Source of the DNA: CAVRUD01 sp963724285
GTDB taxonomy: Bacteria; Chloroflexota; Chloroflexia; Thermomicrobiales; UBA6265
Direction of reading: 5' to 3'
Length of the DNA: 64,000 bases
NCBI GenBank assembly: GCA_963724285.1
Contig: CAVRUD010000030.1
Span: forward strand, 434,001-498,000
This document shows positions 25,857 to 34,906 of the stretch, piece by piece. The translations under genes were made by a program, and so were the position numbers. The first letter of the stretch is position 1; every line of letters begins with the position of its first letter. Below the pieces are notes generated by a model. The model was not told where the DNA came from, made no database searches, and saw only the letters and a program-made list of their open reading frames with translations.

Positions 25857-25934
25857 GTGGTAGCCATATCAATATCGCGTTTGATGTGGACATTGAGCCG
25901 TTGTTCGGCGCCACCCATGCAAGAGGACACAACC

Positions 25935-26411
25935 ATGACTGCAGCAGCGATCGCCACGGATCGGCCACGGACGTTGACGACCGGCCATGTTGGCCTGAAC
26001 GTCAGCGATCTTGACCGCTCTCGCACGTTCTACGAGCAGGTTTTCGGCTTTACGACGGTCGGCCTATCGGAGGAGGAGGGACGGTCGTTTGCGTTTCTGG
26101 GCGACGGCGACCGCCTAGTCCTGACCCTGTGGCAGCAGTCCGATGGCCGGTTCTCGGCCGCGACCCCGGGGCTCCATCACCTCTCGTTCAAGGTCGATTC
26201 GATCGCCGAGGTGTGGGCCTTCGAGGAGCGGCTGCGCTCGTCTGGCAGGGAACCGCTACATGGCGGCATCGTCCCGCACGCCGAAGGCGCGGACTCGGGC
26301 GGAATCTTCTTCGAGGATCCGGACGGCATCCGTCTCGAAATCTTCGCCCCAAGCGGCGCAGGTGAGCACACGGCGCCGACGACCGGCGCGCCGACATGCG
26401 GCTTCTTCTAG
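25935..26411 (+). CDS. VOC/glyoxalase-fold protein
   Basis: A 158-residue single-module pair of beta-alpha-beta-beta-beta units. Key segments: GHVGLNVSDLDRSRTFYEQVFGF (first metal His), LHHLSFKVDS (second His), GGIFFEDPDGIRLEIF (last Glu). These fit dioxygenase/glyoxalase type metal enzymes, and the metal triad H-H-E is present. Start ATG 25935 with AGAGGA site. Followed 61 bp later by the flavin-type gene on the same strand. Substrate unknown. Confidence 0.85.
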   Translation: MTAAAIATDRPRTLTTGHVGLNVSDLDRSRTFYEQVFGFTTVGLSEEEGRSFAFLGDGDRLVLTLWQQSDGRFSAATPGLHHLSFKVDSIAEVWAFEERLRSSGREPLHGGIVPHAEGADSGGIFFEDPDGIRLEIFAPSGAGEHTAPTTGAPTCGFF

Positions 26412-26471
26412 CACGCTCCCCGGCTCTCCAAACCTCACGCACCGGATTCCGCGAAGGGATGCCAACCCACT

Positions 26472-27380
26472 ATGACGACGACCTACCATCCCGGCGAACG
26501 CGCGGTGCAGACTATGGCGGGCGTCCGCGCTCAGGCCGACCGCACCGGCGGAATGCTCCGCGAGACCATTCCGCTGGCCGCGGCCGAGTTCATCGCCCGT
26601 CAGCCGATCGTCTTTCTGGCCACCATCGCCCAGGACCGTGTCTGGGCATCGGCGGTCTTCGGCCCGGCGGGTTTTGCCCGGGCGATCGACGACCGATCGT
26701 TGCGGATCGATGTGCTTCCCATAGACGGGGATCCTGCCGGGAGCGGATTGGTTCCTGGCTCGGCGGTTGGGCTGCTCGGGATCGAGCCAGCCAGCCGCCG
26801 CCGGATGCGGATCAACGGCGTGGTGGATGCGCGCGACGACAGCGGGTTCACGCTCCGCACGGAGCAGGTCTATTCCAACTGCCCGAAGTACATCCAGGCG
26901 CGCGAATTGACATCAGCAGGGTCGCCGACCTCTCCTGAGCCGGATCGCCGGGTCGCACGGGCCGCGGCGCTGACGCCGGGCCAGATGGAGTTCATCTCCT
27001 GGGCGGATACCTTTGTGATCGCGACCGCCCATCCAACGGGCGGCGCCGATGCGTCGCACCGAGGCGGGTTACCTGGGTTTGTCCGGGTCGATGATCCCCA
27101 GACCCTATCGTTCCCAGATTACGCCGGCAACATGATGTTCCAGACACTTGGCAACCTGGCAGTCGATGCTCGGGCCAGTCTGCTCTTTCTCGATTTCGCG
27201 AGCGGGACCACCCTCCAGCTTGCCGGGAACGCCGTAGTGGATTGGGATCCGGCTGCCGCCGCCGCGTTCCCGGGCGCCCAGCGCGTCGTCCGGTTCGCGG
27301 TGGAGGCAGTGGTCGAGATCAGTGGAGCCACATCGCTGCGCTGGGGAGACCCAAGTTACTCTCCATTCAATCCCACCTGA
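26472..27380 (+). CDS. Pyridoxamine 5'-phosphate oxidase-family protein
   Basis: A 302-residue protein of two FMN-binding split-barrel halves. The first carries RQPIVFLATIAQDRVWASAVFG, the second FVIATAHPTGGADASHRGG and ITFPDYAGNMMFQTLGNL-like SFPDYAGNMMFQTLGNLAVD, typical of the large PNPOx-like proteins often called FAD-binding or PPOX proteins. It probably binds flavin or F420; the substrate is unknown. Co-directional with the VOC gene and possibly in the same transcription unit. Confidence 0.85.
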   Translation: MTTTYHPGERAVQTMAGVRAQADRTGGMLRETIPLAAAEFIARQPIVFLATIAQDRVWASAVFGPAGFARAIDDRSLRIDVLPIDGDPAGSGLVPGSAVGLLGIEPASRRRMRINGVVDARDDSGFTLRTEQVYSNCPKYIQARELTSAGSPTSPEPDRRVARAAALTPGQMEFISWADTFVIATAHPTGGADASHRGGLPGFVRVDDPQTLSFPDYAGNMMFQTLGNLAVDARASLLFLDFASGTTLQLAGNAVVDWDPAAAAAFPGAQRVVRFAVEAVVEISGATSLRWGDPSYSPFNPT

Positions 27381-27402
27381 GGGAGGCGACCGCTCTAGCC
27401 TG

Positions 27403-27807
27403 CTAGCCTGAAGGAATAACGGCCGTCACGCGGATTTCCACACGCATCTCAGGCAGGCCAAAGCCGGGAACGGCCAGGGCGGTCCAGATCGGCCGGTGGC
27501 GGGGCATGCGGGCCCGAAGCTCCGCGACCATCAGGCCGTAGGTGGCCTCGTCCAGGGGAAGGTGCCAGGACTCAACCTCGACGACATCGTCCCATGTCGC
27601 CCCGGCCTCGGCCATGACCATCCCCAGGTTGTCGCAGGCACGGGCGATCTCGTCCGCCAGCGCGACCGGGAAGGCATGGTCGTCGTCCCAGCCACCCTGG
27701 CCGCTGGTTTCGACGCGGTTGCCGATCCGAACGGCCTGGGAGTAGACATACGGGGCGTCCGGGGAGCCGTCGGGAACAAATGGCGGGAAGAAAACGGGTC
27801 GATCCAT
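27403..27807 (-). CDS. RidA/YjgF-family protein
   Basis: A 134-residue trimeric Rid-fold protein. It has PYVYSQAVRIGNRVETSGQGG near the N-terminus, DNLGMVMAEAGATWDDVVEVE in the middle and MRVEIRVTAVIP at the end. The Arg that binds the substrate carboxylate in RidA is matched by the R in MRVEIRV. Enamine/imine deaminase is the known role of the archetype; divergent members like this one may act in other catabolic pathways. It converges on the flavin-type gene. Confidence 0.85.
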   Translation of the reverse strand: MDRPVFFPPFVPDGSPDAPYVYSQAVRIGNRVETSGQGGWDDDHAFPVALADEIARACDNLGMVMAEAGATWDDVVEVESWHLPLDEATYGLMVAELRARMPRHRPIWTALAVPGFGLPEMRVEIRVTAVIPSG

Positions 27808-28148
27808 TGGACGTTCCTCAGTTAGGAAGGGTTGACCGAGGCGCGCGATCGGAGCATCGCGCCGATCCTCGTCAGCCGCCGCACGGCTCCTGCCATCACC
27901 CTTGGTCCAGCCTCTCTATACCGTCCTTTTCCCTGCCCGTCTCCATGCCTTCCCGTCTCCCCGGATCGCCTAGTCCATTGCTCCCGCCCGTATAATCGAC
28001 GCACAACCCAGACGTCGGTAGCGCCACCGGTGAGACACCGAACACGCCCGCCGCGCGTTTCGACCGGTAGACGACCGGTGGCAACCTTCCTCCCCAGCTC
28101 GCGACCCGTTGCCTGCCTGCCTTCACCTTCCCGTAAAGGCGTTCGGCT
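27808..28148. other. Non-coding interval, nothing recognised
   Basis: About 340 bp between ridA and the membrane-anchored Pro/Thr-rich protein. Open frames on both strands are low-complexity Arg/Pro translations and show no family signature. Probably contains both divergent promoters, but no convincing box was picked. Confidence 0.5.
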
Positions 28149-29160
28149 ATGGCCCGCTCGCAGTCCCCGCGCCCACTCCGGGTGATCGTCCGCACCGTTC
28201 TGGCGACACCGATGGTGATCGCCTTGCTGGCCGCGGGCGGCGTTACGGCGGTCCTCGCCTATTTCGCCCTGCCGAGTTCCAGAATCGACGACCAGCGCAC
28301 CATCTTTGAAGGGACCGAGTTCGCCGCGCCGACGACGATCTCCCTCGCCGGCGACCACACACCAACAGCCACGATCCGCCCGACGCTGGAACCGTTCGTG
28401 TTGGAGGAGGACGAAGATCCGACCGCGACGCCGGAGCGAGATCGACGCGCACCCGCAACGCGGACACGGGCGCCGGCCCAAAGCGACTCCGAAGCGGACG
28501 ACACCCGGAACACACCCACCCCCAGGTCCACGCCCCGGTCCGGAACGGTGGCATTCCTCCGCCGGACCGAGCCGACAGTTGTCGCCGCGGCCCCGGTCAC
28601 CACGCGGCAGTCATCCGCGGCGCCTGAGCCAGTCGCGACCCTGCCGCCCGTACAGCCGAGTCCGAACCCCGCAGTCGCTCGGTCCGCGACGGCAACGCTT
28701 CTCCCGAGTGTCCCGTTCGAGCCGACGATCAACGCCATCACCGGACCCGCCGGCGACCACAGCGCCCCGGCCATCGCCCGCGCCGCCCACTCCGCGCGTG
28801 GCGCCCCCGACTTCGCCGCCGCCACCACCCGCAACCGCCACCCCGGAACCAACACGCACGCCCATTCCAACCGCGACGCCACGTCCACCGGCCCCGACAC
28901 CAACGCAATTCCCGCCGACCTCAACGCCCATCGTACTGGCGACCCCAACCACGGCCCCGACCAGTACACCGGCGGCGACCGCAATCCCGCGCCCGACACG
29001 CACGCCTCGCGCGACGGCGACCCCGGAGGCCACCGCCATCCCAAGTGCGGAGCCGACCGCAACCGAGGCTCCCACCCCGACAGAAGTCGACCTGCCGCCC
29101 GATGGCGAGAACCCGGACGAAGAACCCGGCCGCGACGGCACGGAGGCGACCGACTCGTGA
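28149..29160 (+). CDS. Membrane-anchored Pro/Thr-rich protein, frameshifted
   Basis: The first frame begins with Arg-rich MARSQSPRPLRVIVRTVLA and one transmembrane helix (VIALLAAGGVTAVLAYFAL, about residues 22-41), then a low-complexity outside region with TPTAT, TPRSTPRS and TLPPVQPSPNP. Near 28745-28790 the composition switches to another frame, which keeps the same Pro/Thr character (TPIPTATPRPPAPTPTQFPP) to an acidic end at 29160. Full length would be about 337 residues. It looks like a cell-surface stalk or anchor without an enzymatic domain. The frameshift call rests on composition and is less certain than in the enzymes. Confidence 0.6.
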
Positions 29161-29209
29161 CCCTCGCGAAGGTTACAGCGACGCGCGATCTGGCCATCCC
29201 GACCGCATC

Positions 29210-30100
29210 GTGGTGACCCGCGATGCGGATGCCTCATCGAAGCTGCTGGCCCAGGTCGACGAGGCCTGGCCCGGCTTGATCCCGGCTGGTGCGGCAGTAC
29301 GGTCCACTCGTGGTCAGTTCAACGATGTCCTGATCGTTGACGATGTGCTTGTATTCCGGCATCCGCGGACCGCCGCTGCCGCCAAGACGCTCCAGACGGA
29401 GGTCGACCTCCTGCGCACCCTCCAGGGGCGACTGTCGCTGCCTGTCCCCAACCCGGTGTTCGTCCAATGCGGAGCGGGCTCATCCGAACGCGGGATCGCC
29501 GGCTACCGCTTACTGCCCGGCGAGCCGCTGACCCGGGAGACCGTCGCCAGCCGCACGCCTGTCGAGATTGCTCACGTCGCCGGGCAGATCGCCGGGTTTC
29601 TGCGGGATCTCCACGCAATCCCGGCGAACGACCTGCCCGCAATCCCCACCGCCGACTCCCCGGCCGATTGGGCGAACCTGTTCGCGAGTTTCAGAGCGGA
29701 ACTGTTCACCTTCATGCGCCCGGACGCCCGCGCCACCGTCGCCGCGTCCTTCGCGGAGTTCCTGGGCACCGCGGGCAATGCTGGGTTTTCGCCGGTGCTG
29801 CGGCACGGCGATCTGGGCGGCGAGAACATCCGCTACGATCCGGCCACCAACCGGGTAACCGGGATCATCGACTTCGGCTCGGCGGCCATGGGCGACCCGG
29901 CCGTCGATCTGGCGGCCCTATCCTGGTACGGCGACGCATTTGTCGCAGCCCTGTCGAACGGCTATCCAGCCTTCGCCGATCCCGGGGTCCGCTCGCGGGC
30001 CGCGTTCTACCGAAGCACCCACGCCCTGCAACAGGCGCTGTGGGCGATCCGGGCGGGGGATGCCGATGAGTTTGAGGACGGGATAGCGGCGTACCGGTGA
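29210..30100 (+). CDS. Aminoglycoside phosphotransferase-fold kinase
   Basis: A protein of about 296 residues of the APH/choline-kinase fold. The nucleotide-lobe lysine region is not clear, but the C-lobe has VLRHGDLGGENIRYD (Brenner motif HGDxxxxN) and GIIDFGSAAMGDPAVDLA (DFG-like metal-binding). N-terminal QFNDVLIVDDVLVFRHPRT matches the strand-2/3 region of APH proteins. The start is uncertain (GTG 29210 or 29213, no ribosome site). Acceptor unknown; many family members phosphorylate metabolites rather than antibiotics. A distinct member is at 56879-57881. Confidence 0.8.
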   Translation: MVTRDADASSKLLAQVDEAWPGLIPAGAAVRSTRGQFNDVLIVDDVLVFRHPRTAAAAKTLQTEVDLLRTLQGRLSLPVPNPVFVQCGAGSSERGIAGYRLLPGEPLTRETVASRTPVEIAHVAGQIAGFLRDLHAIPANDLPAIPTADSPADWANLFASFRAELFTFMRPDARATVAASFAEFLGTAGNAGFSPVLRHGDLGGENIRYDPATNRVTGIIDFGSAAMGDPAVDLAALSWYGDAFVAALSNGYPAFADPGVRSRAAFYRSTHALQQALWAIRAGDADEFEDGIAAYR

Positions 30101-30158
30101 AAAGTGACGGACGGCGGTCGGCGGTCGGCGGTCGGAGGAAGAACCCCCTAACCCCCGG

Positions 30159-30242
30159 CCCCCTTCCCCCCGCTGCGACAGGGGGAAGGGGGAGACGCAC
30201 GGCCCTCACCCCCCGGACCCTCTCCCTTGACGAGGGAGAGGG
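30159..30242. repeat. Two GC-rich hairpins in the 30101-30604 gap
   Basis: CCCCCTTCCCCC/GGGGGAAGGGGG (30159-30170 with 30181-30192) and CCCTCTCCC/GGGAGAGGG (30218-30226 with 30234-30242). They lie after the kinase-like gene and may end its transcript. The rest of the roughly 500-bp gap holds the GC-rich stretch 30290-30480 and an AT-rich patch at 30485-30515, with no supported gene. Confidence 0.6.
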
Positions 30243-30604
30243 GGACCGTCTGCTAGGGAGTGGTGGCCGGTTCGGGCGGTCGATGGCCTAGTGGTCCGCG
30301 ATAGGCGCTGCGACCCGACCCCGCGTGGTTTGGGGTCCGGGAGCGCTGGATTCTGGGTCTGCTGCGACCGGCGGATCTCGCCGGGAGCACGGGTGCCCCG
30401 GGGCCTGGATGACGGCTGGACCCGAGCCGGGCGGGGTGGTGCGCTGCCCAGGCCCGCGCCCCCGCCGGGCGTGCCGCTCGCTGACCAATATAGATCATTT
30501 GTTCTATTGTCAATGGGCATGAGGGCATGATGCACCGCCTGACGCCTCTCTCCACCGGGGGCTGGGGTATAGGGGGGTAGAGGGTGAGGTCTCGTTCTCC
30601 TGGT

Positions 30605-31150
30605 CTAGGCCTCTGGGGACGCGAACGGGGTTGCGAATGGGTCGTAGACTTCGACCCAGACGACGAAGGTCAGGCGCTCCGTGCCGACCCGGCCGGTGAC
30701 TTCCCAGCAGCCCTGGGTGGGGAAGCTGATGCCGGAGACCTGGAAGCCGGAGTCGCCGTAGCCGTCGGGGACCTCCGCGATGAGCGGCTTGGCGCGGGCG
30801 TCGAGACGGCGGCCCTCGATCGTCAGGTCGCCGGGGATATAGCGCCACCAGGCCCATTTCAACCCGGCGATCGAGCCGTCGTCCTGGACGTGGTCGTCGT
30901 AGGCCGGCATGACGACGCCTTCCTCGCCCCACATCCAGACGTTCGTCCACAGGGCATCGTTGCCGTAGCCGCCTTCACCGCGCCCGGCCACCGTCTCCCC
31001 GGACGGCGGATTGTTGCCGTTGGGCTCGGTCACCGGGCAGGCTTGGTCGTCGGCTGGAGTCGCGTCGGAAGCGCCCCCATCCGTGAGGGAGACGGCCATC
31101 AGGGAAAACAGCAGCACGGCTCCCAGCCAAACCAACCAGTAGCGCTTCAC
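30605..31150 (-). CDS. Exported or membrane-anchored protein of unknown function
   Basis: A 181-residue protein. GTG at 31150 is fixed by GGAGGGCTGATC. The N-terminus VKRYWLVWLGAVLLFSLMAVS is a signal peptide or anchor. The mature part has two cysteines (DQACPVTEPNG and QGCWEVTGRVG), which could form a disulfide, and a beta-sandwich-like C-terminus (CWEVTGRVGTERLTFVVWVEV). Such a CWEVTGR ending is seen in exported Chloroflexota and Firmicutes proteins of unknown role. No enzyme motif. Confidence 0.75.
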   Translation of the reverse strand: MKRYWLVWLGAVLLFSLMAVSLTDGGASDATPADDQACPVTEPNGNNPPSGETVAGRGEGGYGNDALWTNVWMWGEEGVVMPAYDDHVQDDGSIAGLKWAWWRYIPGDLTIEGRRLDARAKPLIAEVPDGYGDSGFQVSGISFPTQGCWEVTGRVGTERLTFVVWVEVYDPFATPFASPEA

Positions 31151-31241
31151 GATCAGCCCTCCGCCGACCTTCGCCATCAGCAGCTCGCGTTCTGCTGGTG
31201 ATACAAGCGAACGGGTACGGAGGTTCCACCGTCGCTCGGCA

Positions 31242-32314
31242 CTAACCGGCGGCGAGGGTCAACCCGGGGTCGTTGCCGGCGGCGGCCATCGCCAGGAAGA
31301 CGCCTTCGACCAGCCCGTAGGCGCCGGCCAGCATCATGTCGCCGTGGGGAGCGGCTTCGTGGTAGCCGAGCGGGCGGGCGATGCGGCGGTTCGGGCCGGT
31401 CAGGGCGACGAAGTCGAACGGTCCTGCCTCGGCGTAGGCGGGATCGAGGGCGGCGCCGTGACCGTCGAAGTCGCGCCGGAAGCCCTCGGTGTCGATGGTG
31501 CCTGTGCGCAACCTGCCGATCAGGTCGGCGATGATTGCGGCGGTAATCCCGCCGGTGTGGTGCTCGAACAGGCCGTAGAGCCGCCTGCCCCGCACCAGCA
31601 CCGCGAAGGTGTGCATGTTGCCGACGTTGACCAGGATCGCGCCGCTGGTGTGGACCGCCTCGGCGACGATCGGATCGCCCAGCGCCCCGAGCACGGCCGC
31701 CGCGCCGGTATCCATCAGGTAGACTCCCGGCACCGTCTGCGCCAGGGCCGCCATGCGCGTCATCCCCTCGGGGGCATCGCGGTAGACCATTCCAGCGAGA
31801 TCCCCGCCACCTGCCAATAACCCCTGAAGGTAGTCAAACCGGACCTCGTTATTGCCCGCTCCTGGGCCGGTACCCATGGTCTTGTACCGCCACGGCGACG
31901 ACCTGGGGCACGGTCAGGCCAAACTGGCTCCAGCGCCCCCGCCAGGGCAGCCAGGTCGATATCCGTCAGATCGACGACCACCGCCTCCGTCGGGGGCTCC
32001 TCCTGAATGACGACGCCCAGCGCCGCAACCCGGGACGGGTCGTTGTGCAGGGTCCGGCCGGCGTCGGCCTTCGCGGTCACCGGCAGCCCGGCGGCGAGGT
32101 GATCCTTGACCGCGTCGCTCGAGGCCCCGCCGCCCATCAGCGTGCCGGTCAGGTGGAGCGGCTTGCCCGCCGCCGTCGCCGCCCGGACGCGCCCGGCCAC
32201 GATCTGGGTCTGCGAGGGCAGCACCAGCTTGGGGCAGTTCTCGACCGGCTTTCCGCTCTCATAGAGCAGGATGTCCTGGGTTCCGGCGCCAACATCGATC
32301 GCGAGTATCCGCAC
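31242..32314 (-). CDS. DUF1786-family protein, frameshifted
   Basis: The GTG at 32314 (site AGAAGGGC) begins MRILAIDVGAGTQDILLYE, the signature N-terminus of DUF1786 proteins, which have an actin/hexokinase-like nucleotide fold. The first frame runs to TDIDLAALAGALEPV; a short middle frame gives FGLTVPQVVAVAVQDHGY; the last frame resumes at GAGNNEVRFDYLQGL and reads MDTGAAAVLGALGD, ILVNVGNMHTFAVLV and the stop at 31242. Two indels near 31905-31920 and 31860-31875 break it. Full length about 356. The family has been annotated as putative pyruvate formate-lyase activating enzyme, but this is not demonstrated. Confidence 0.78.
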
Positions 32315-32350
32315 GGTGCCCTTCTCTACGTGATCGATCAACGTTACCAA

Positions 32351-32556
32351 CTTGCCCCGAAGGTGCGTGAACCGTCATCTGCCACCCATCCACGCCGCGT
32401 AGGGACGATACATGCTTCGCCCCGCTCCCAGGACGGCATTCCCTCCCCGATCCCGTGTGACCGGCAACCGGACGCGGCAGGCCTCGCCCTTACGGAAGCG
32501 CACGGCGGTGATTCAGCCTTGGCAGACCATTGGAGCGGAGCAAGACCACCAATAGT
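32351..32556. other. Short non-coding interval
   Basis: 206 bp between two minus-strand genes. No open frame, repeat or clear promoter was recognised. Confidence 0.4.
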
Positions 32557-32973
32557 TCAGAGATCGATTCCGACCCCCGGCCATTGGTCGGGTTTGCCGG
32601 AGACATCGACGACGATGCCGTCCGGGTCCTCGACCTTGAATGACTCGCTCGGTGATGTGGCCGGGTCGTAGGGTTTGCCGGCGTCGACGCCGTCCCAGAT
32701 GATCTCGAAGCCCAGATCCTGGAACCGGCGGGCGGCGGCCGACAGGTCATCTACTTGGACCCCGACGTGCAGGTAGTCGAGCATCCCGGAGACGTGCGCC
32801 GGCCGTTCCGCTCCCCCATGCTGGAAGACGCGGAAGTTGTGCACGCCGTCGGTCAGGTCGCAGCTCTTGTCGGTCTCGCCGACGACGTGCAGCCCGAGCG
32901 CATCGCGCCAGAAGCGCAGGGTCTCCGGCAGATTCGTGGCCCGCACGCCAACGTGAACGAGGGTGGAGCTCAT
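32557..32973 (-). CDS. VOC/glyoxalase-fold protein
   Basis: A 138-residue protein: LVHVGVRATNLPETLRFWRDALGL (first metal His), LDYLHVGVQVDDLSAAARRFQDLG (second His), FKVEDPDGIVVDVSG at the end, where the usual metal Glu is replaced by Asp or Val-Asp. This fits lactoylglutathione lyase-like or bleomycin-resistance-like members. ATG at 32973 with GAAGGAGCG site. Stand-alone on the minus strand, divergent from the broken ABC importer genes. Confidence 0.82.
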   Translation of the reverse strand: MSSTLVHVGVRATNLPETLRFWRDALGLHVVGETDKSCDLTDGVHNFRVFQHGGAERPAHVSGMLDYLHVGVQVDDLSAAARRFQDLGFEIIWDGVDAGKPYDPATSPSESFKVEDPDGIVVDVSGKPDQWPGVGIDL

Positions 32974-33089
32974 GGCAAGGCGCTCCTTCGCCGATCTGTT
33001 CGGGCCCCGGTCGGGCCTCGCGTCGATTCGATGGGAAGGATTGTAGCGCCGCTGGTTTGTGCTCGTCTCATCAGGGTCCTTTCCATAGG

Positions 33090-33710
33090 GCGGTCGACAT
33101 CGTCCACACGCCCATCGAGTTCCCGGAGATTCCCGAAAGCCCCAACCTGAAGAAGTACGAGTACGACCCTGAGAAGGCGCGAGCGCTGCTCGAATCCGGC
33201 GGCTGGGATCCGAACCAGGTCATTCGCTGGGCCGTCGCCCAGGTCCCCGCGGACGAGGCCGGGCTGGCTTACTACGCGGCGATCAACGGCTACTGGGAAG
33301 AGGTCGGCGTCAAGGCGGACTTCCAGGTCTTCGGGCAGGACTCCACCGTGCTCTGGGCCCCGGACTGGGACTTCGATCTCTACCCGAGCTCCTACCCGAT
33401 CGGCCTGCCGGAGGCGGTCGCCGTCCACTTCGATCCGCGCCGCGCGAGCTACGTCTCCTCGGGCTTCGACACGCCGGAGTTCACCGCCCTCTGGGACCAG
33501 GCCTACCGCGAGCATCCGGAAGAGGAGATGACTGCGATCATCCACCAACTCCAGGAGTACATGGCGGAAGAGGCGCTGGGTCTGATGATCGTCCGATCGC
33601 CCGATATCTGGGCGATCGATAAGCGCGTCCACGAACTCATCCCGAACTATTTCCCCTACGAGTACGACCTGTACGACTGGGAGCTGGAGAAGGTGTGGGT
33701 CGACGAGTAG
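33090..33710 (+). pseudogene. C-terminal fragment of a family-5 ABC solute-binding protein
   Basis: About 206 residues that match the C-terminal third of DppA/OppA-type binding proteins: KYEYDPEKARALLESGGWDP, the YYAAINGYWEEVGVKADFQ region, FDTPEFTALWDQAYRE and IIHQLQEYMAEEALGLMIV. The N-terminal two thirds, including the signal peptide, are missing: no homologous sequence lies upstream, where the VOC gene on the other strand begins. So the gene is 5'-truncated by deletion or rearrangement. It is followed by a family A repeat and by the DppB/DppC-like permeases, its natural partners. Confidence 0.85.
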
Positions 33711-33730
33711 AGGGTATGTCGTGCTCTGCC

Positions 33731-33875
33731 GCCCCCATCCCGCCGTCGTAGGGGAGGGTCCCGTGCCCTCCCATGCCCGAAGGGCATAACGAAAGGCGGC
33801 GTTGGGCAACGGCGTTATCGTCCTGCGGACGATGGGAGGGCACGGGACCCTCCCCTACGACGGCGGGATGGGGGC
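33731..33875. mobile_element. MITE-like repeat family A, copy 2
   Basis: A 145-bp element with perfect 44-bp inverted termini (33731-33774 and 33832-33875). The arms contain GTAGGGGAGGGTCCCG and CGGGACCCTCCCCTAC. It lies between the truncated binding protein and the DppB-like permease, so it interrupts the operon spacer. It contains no gene. The perfect arms suggest recent insertion or gene conversion. Confidence 0.8.
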
Positions 33876-33931
33876 GGGCTGGTCGACGTGGATCGACCGC
33901 CCGCTCCGTCCAGTCCGAAGGGGTCTCGCCC

Positions 33932-34887
33932 GTGCGCCAGTATCTGACACGCCGATTGCTGTTGATTCCGGTGCTTGTCATCGGCATCACGCTGCTCGAC
34001 TTTGTCTTCATCAATTTGACGCCGGGCGATCCCGTGACGGCGATCGTCAACCCGAACGAACTCGTCGGACTGGACCCGGCGGCGGTCGAGGCACGCCGCG
34101 AAGCGCTGGGGTTGAACAAGCCGATCCTGGTTCGCTACGGGATCTGGCTGAAGGAGATGGCCACCGGGGATCTCGGCTACTCGATGGTCAAGTCGCAGCC
34201 GGTTGCGACCTGCTGTGGGATGGACTTAAGAACACCGTGCTGCTGATGACGCTCTCGCTGATCCTCAGCGCGGTTGTCGGCATCGTCTTCGGGATTCTGT
34301 CCGCGCTGCGCCCGCATTCGTGGGTTGACTACATGCTGACGACCTTCGCCTTTGTCGGCGTGGGGATGCCGAGCTTTTTCTTCGCACTCATCCTGATCTT
34401 GTTCGGCTCGCTCAAGTTCGGCTGGTTTCCGACATCGGGCCTTCTCACGCCGGGCGATGGCTCGATCCCCGACCGGGCGCAGTACGTGGTCCTGCCCTTG
34501 ATCGCCCTGTCGATCAACGGGGCCGGCAGCATCATGCGCTATATGCGCTCCGGCCTGATCGAGGTGATGCACGAGGACTACGTCACCACCGCACGGGCGA
34601 AGGGGCTTAAGGCGTCGGCGGTGGTCCTGCGCCACGCGGTCCGGAACGCGCTGCTGCCGATCGTCACGATCCTCGGCATGTACATTCCTGCGCTCTTCAG
34701 CGGCGCGGTCATCATCGAGACGATCTTCAGCATTCCCGGCATCGGCATGGCCCTGGTGAGCGCGATGAACACGAAGGATTACCCGGTCATCATGGGCGGC
34801 ATCCTCATGACCGGCGTCCTCGTCCTCGTCAGCAGCCTGCTGGCCGACATCGCCTACGCGTTCGTCGATCCGCGCATTCGCTATTAG
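33932..34887 (+). CDS. DppB/OppB-like ABC permease, frameshifted
   Basis: A 318-residue inner-membrane permease. GTG at 33932 starts RQYLTRRLLLIPVLVIGITL, followed by FVFINLTPGDPVT, typical of DppB. The second frame begins around SDLLWDGLKNTVLLM and includes the EAA loop ARAKGLKASAVVLRHAVRNALLP and the final GIGMALVSAMNTKDYP. An indel near 34196-34206 separates the two parts. With DppC it would form the channel of a peptide, nickel or sugar importer of family 5. No ATPase gene is seen nearby. Confidence 0.88.
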
Positions 34888-34906
34888 CACCGGGAGTCGC
34901 GTTGCG

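Noticed and set aside
27822..28481. 219-codon minus frame upstream of the Pro/Thr-rich protein
   Set aside because: Arg/Gly low complexity, no start signal, overlaps the better supported plus-strand gene.
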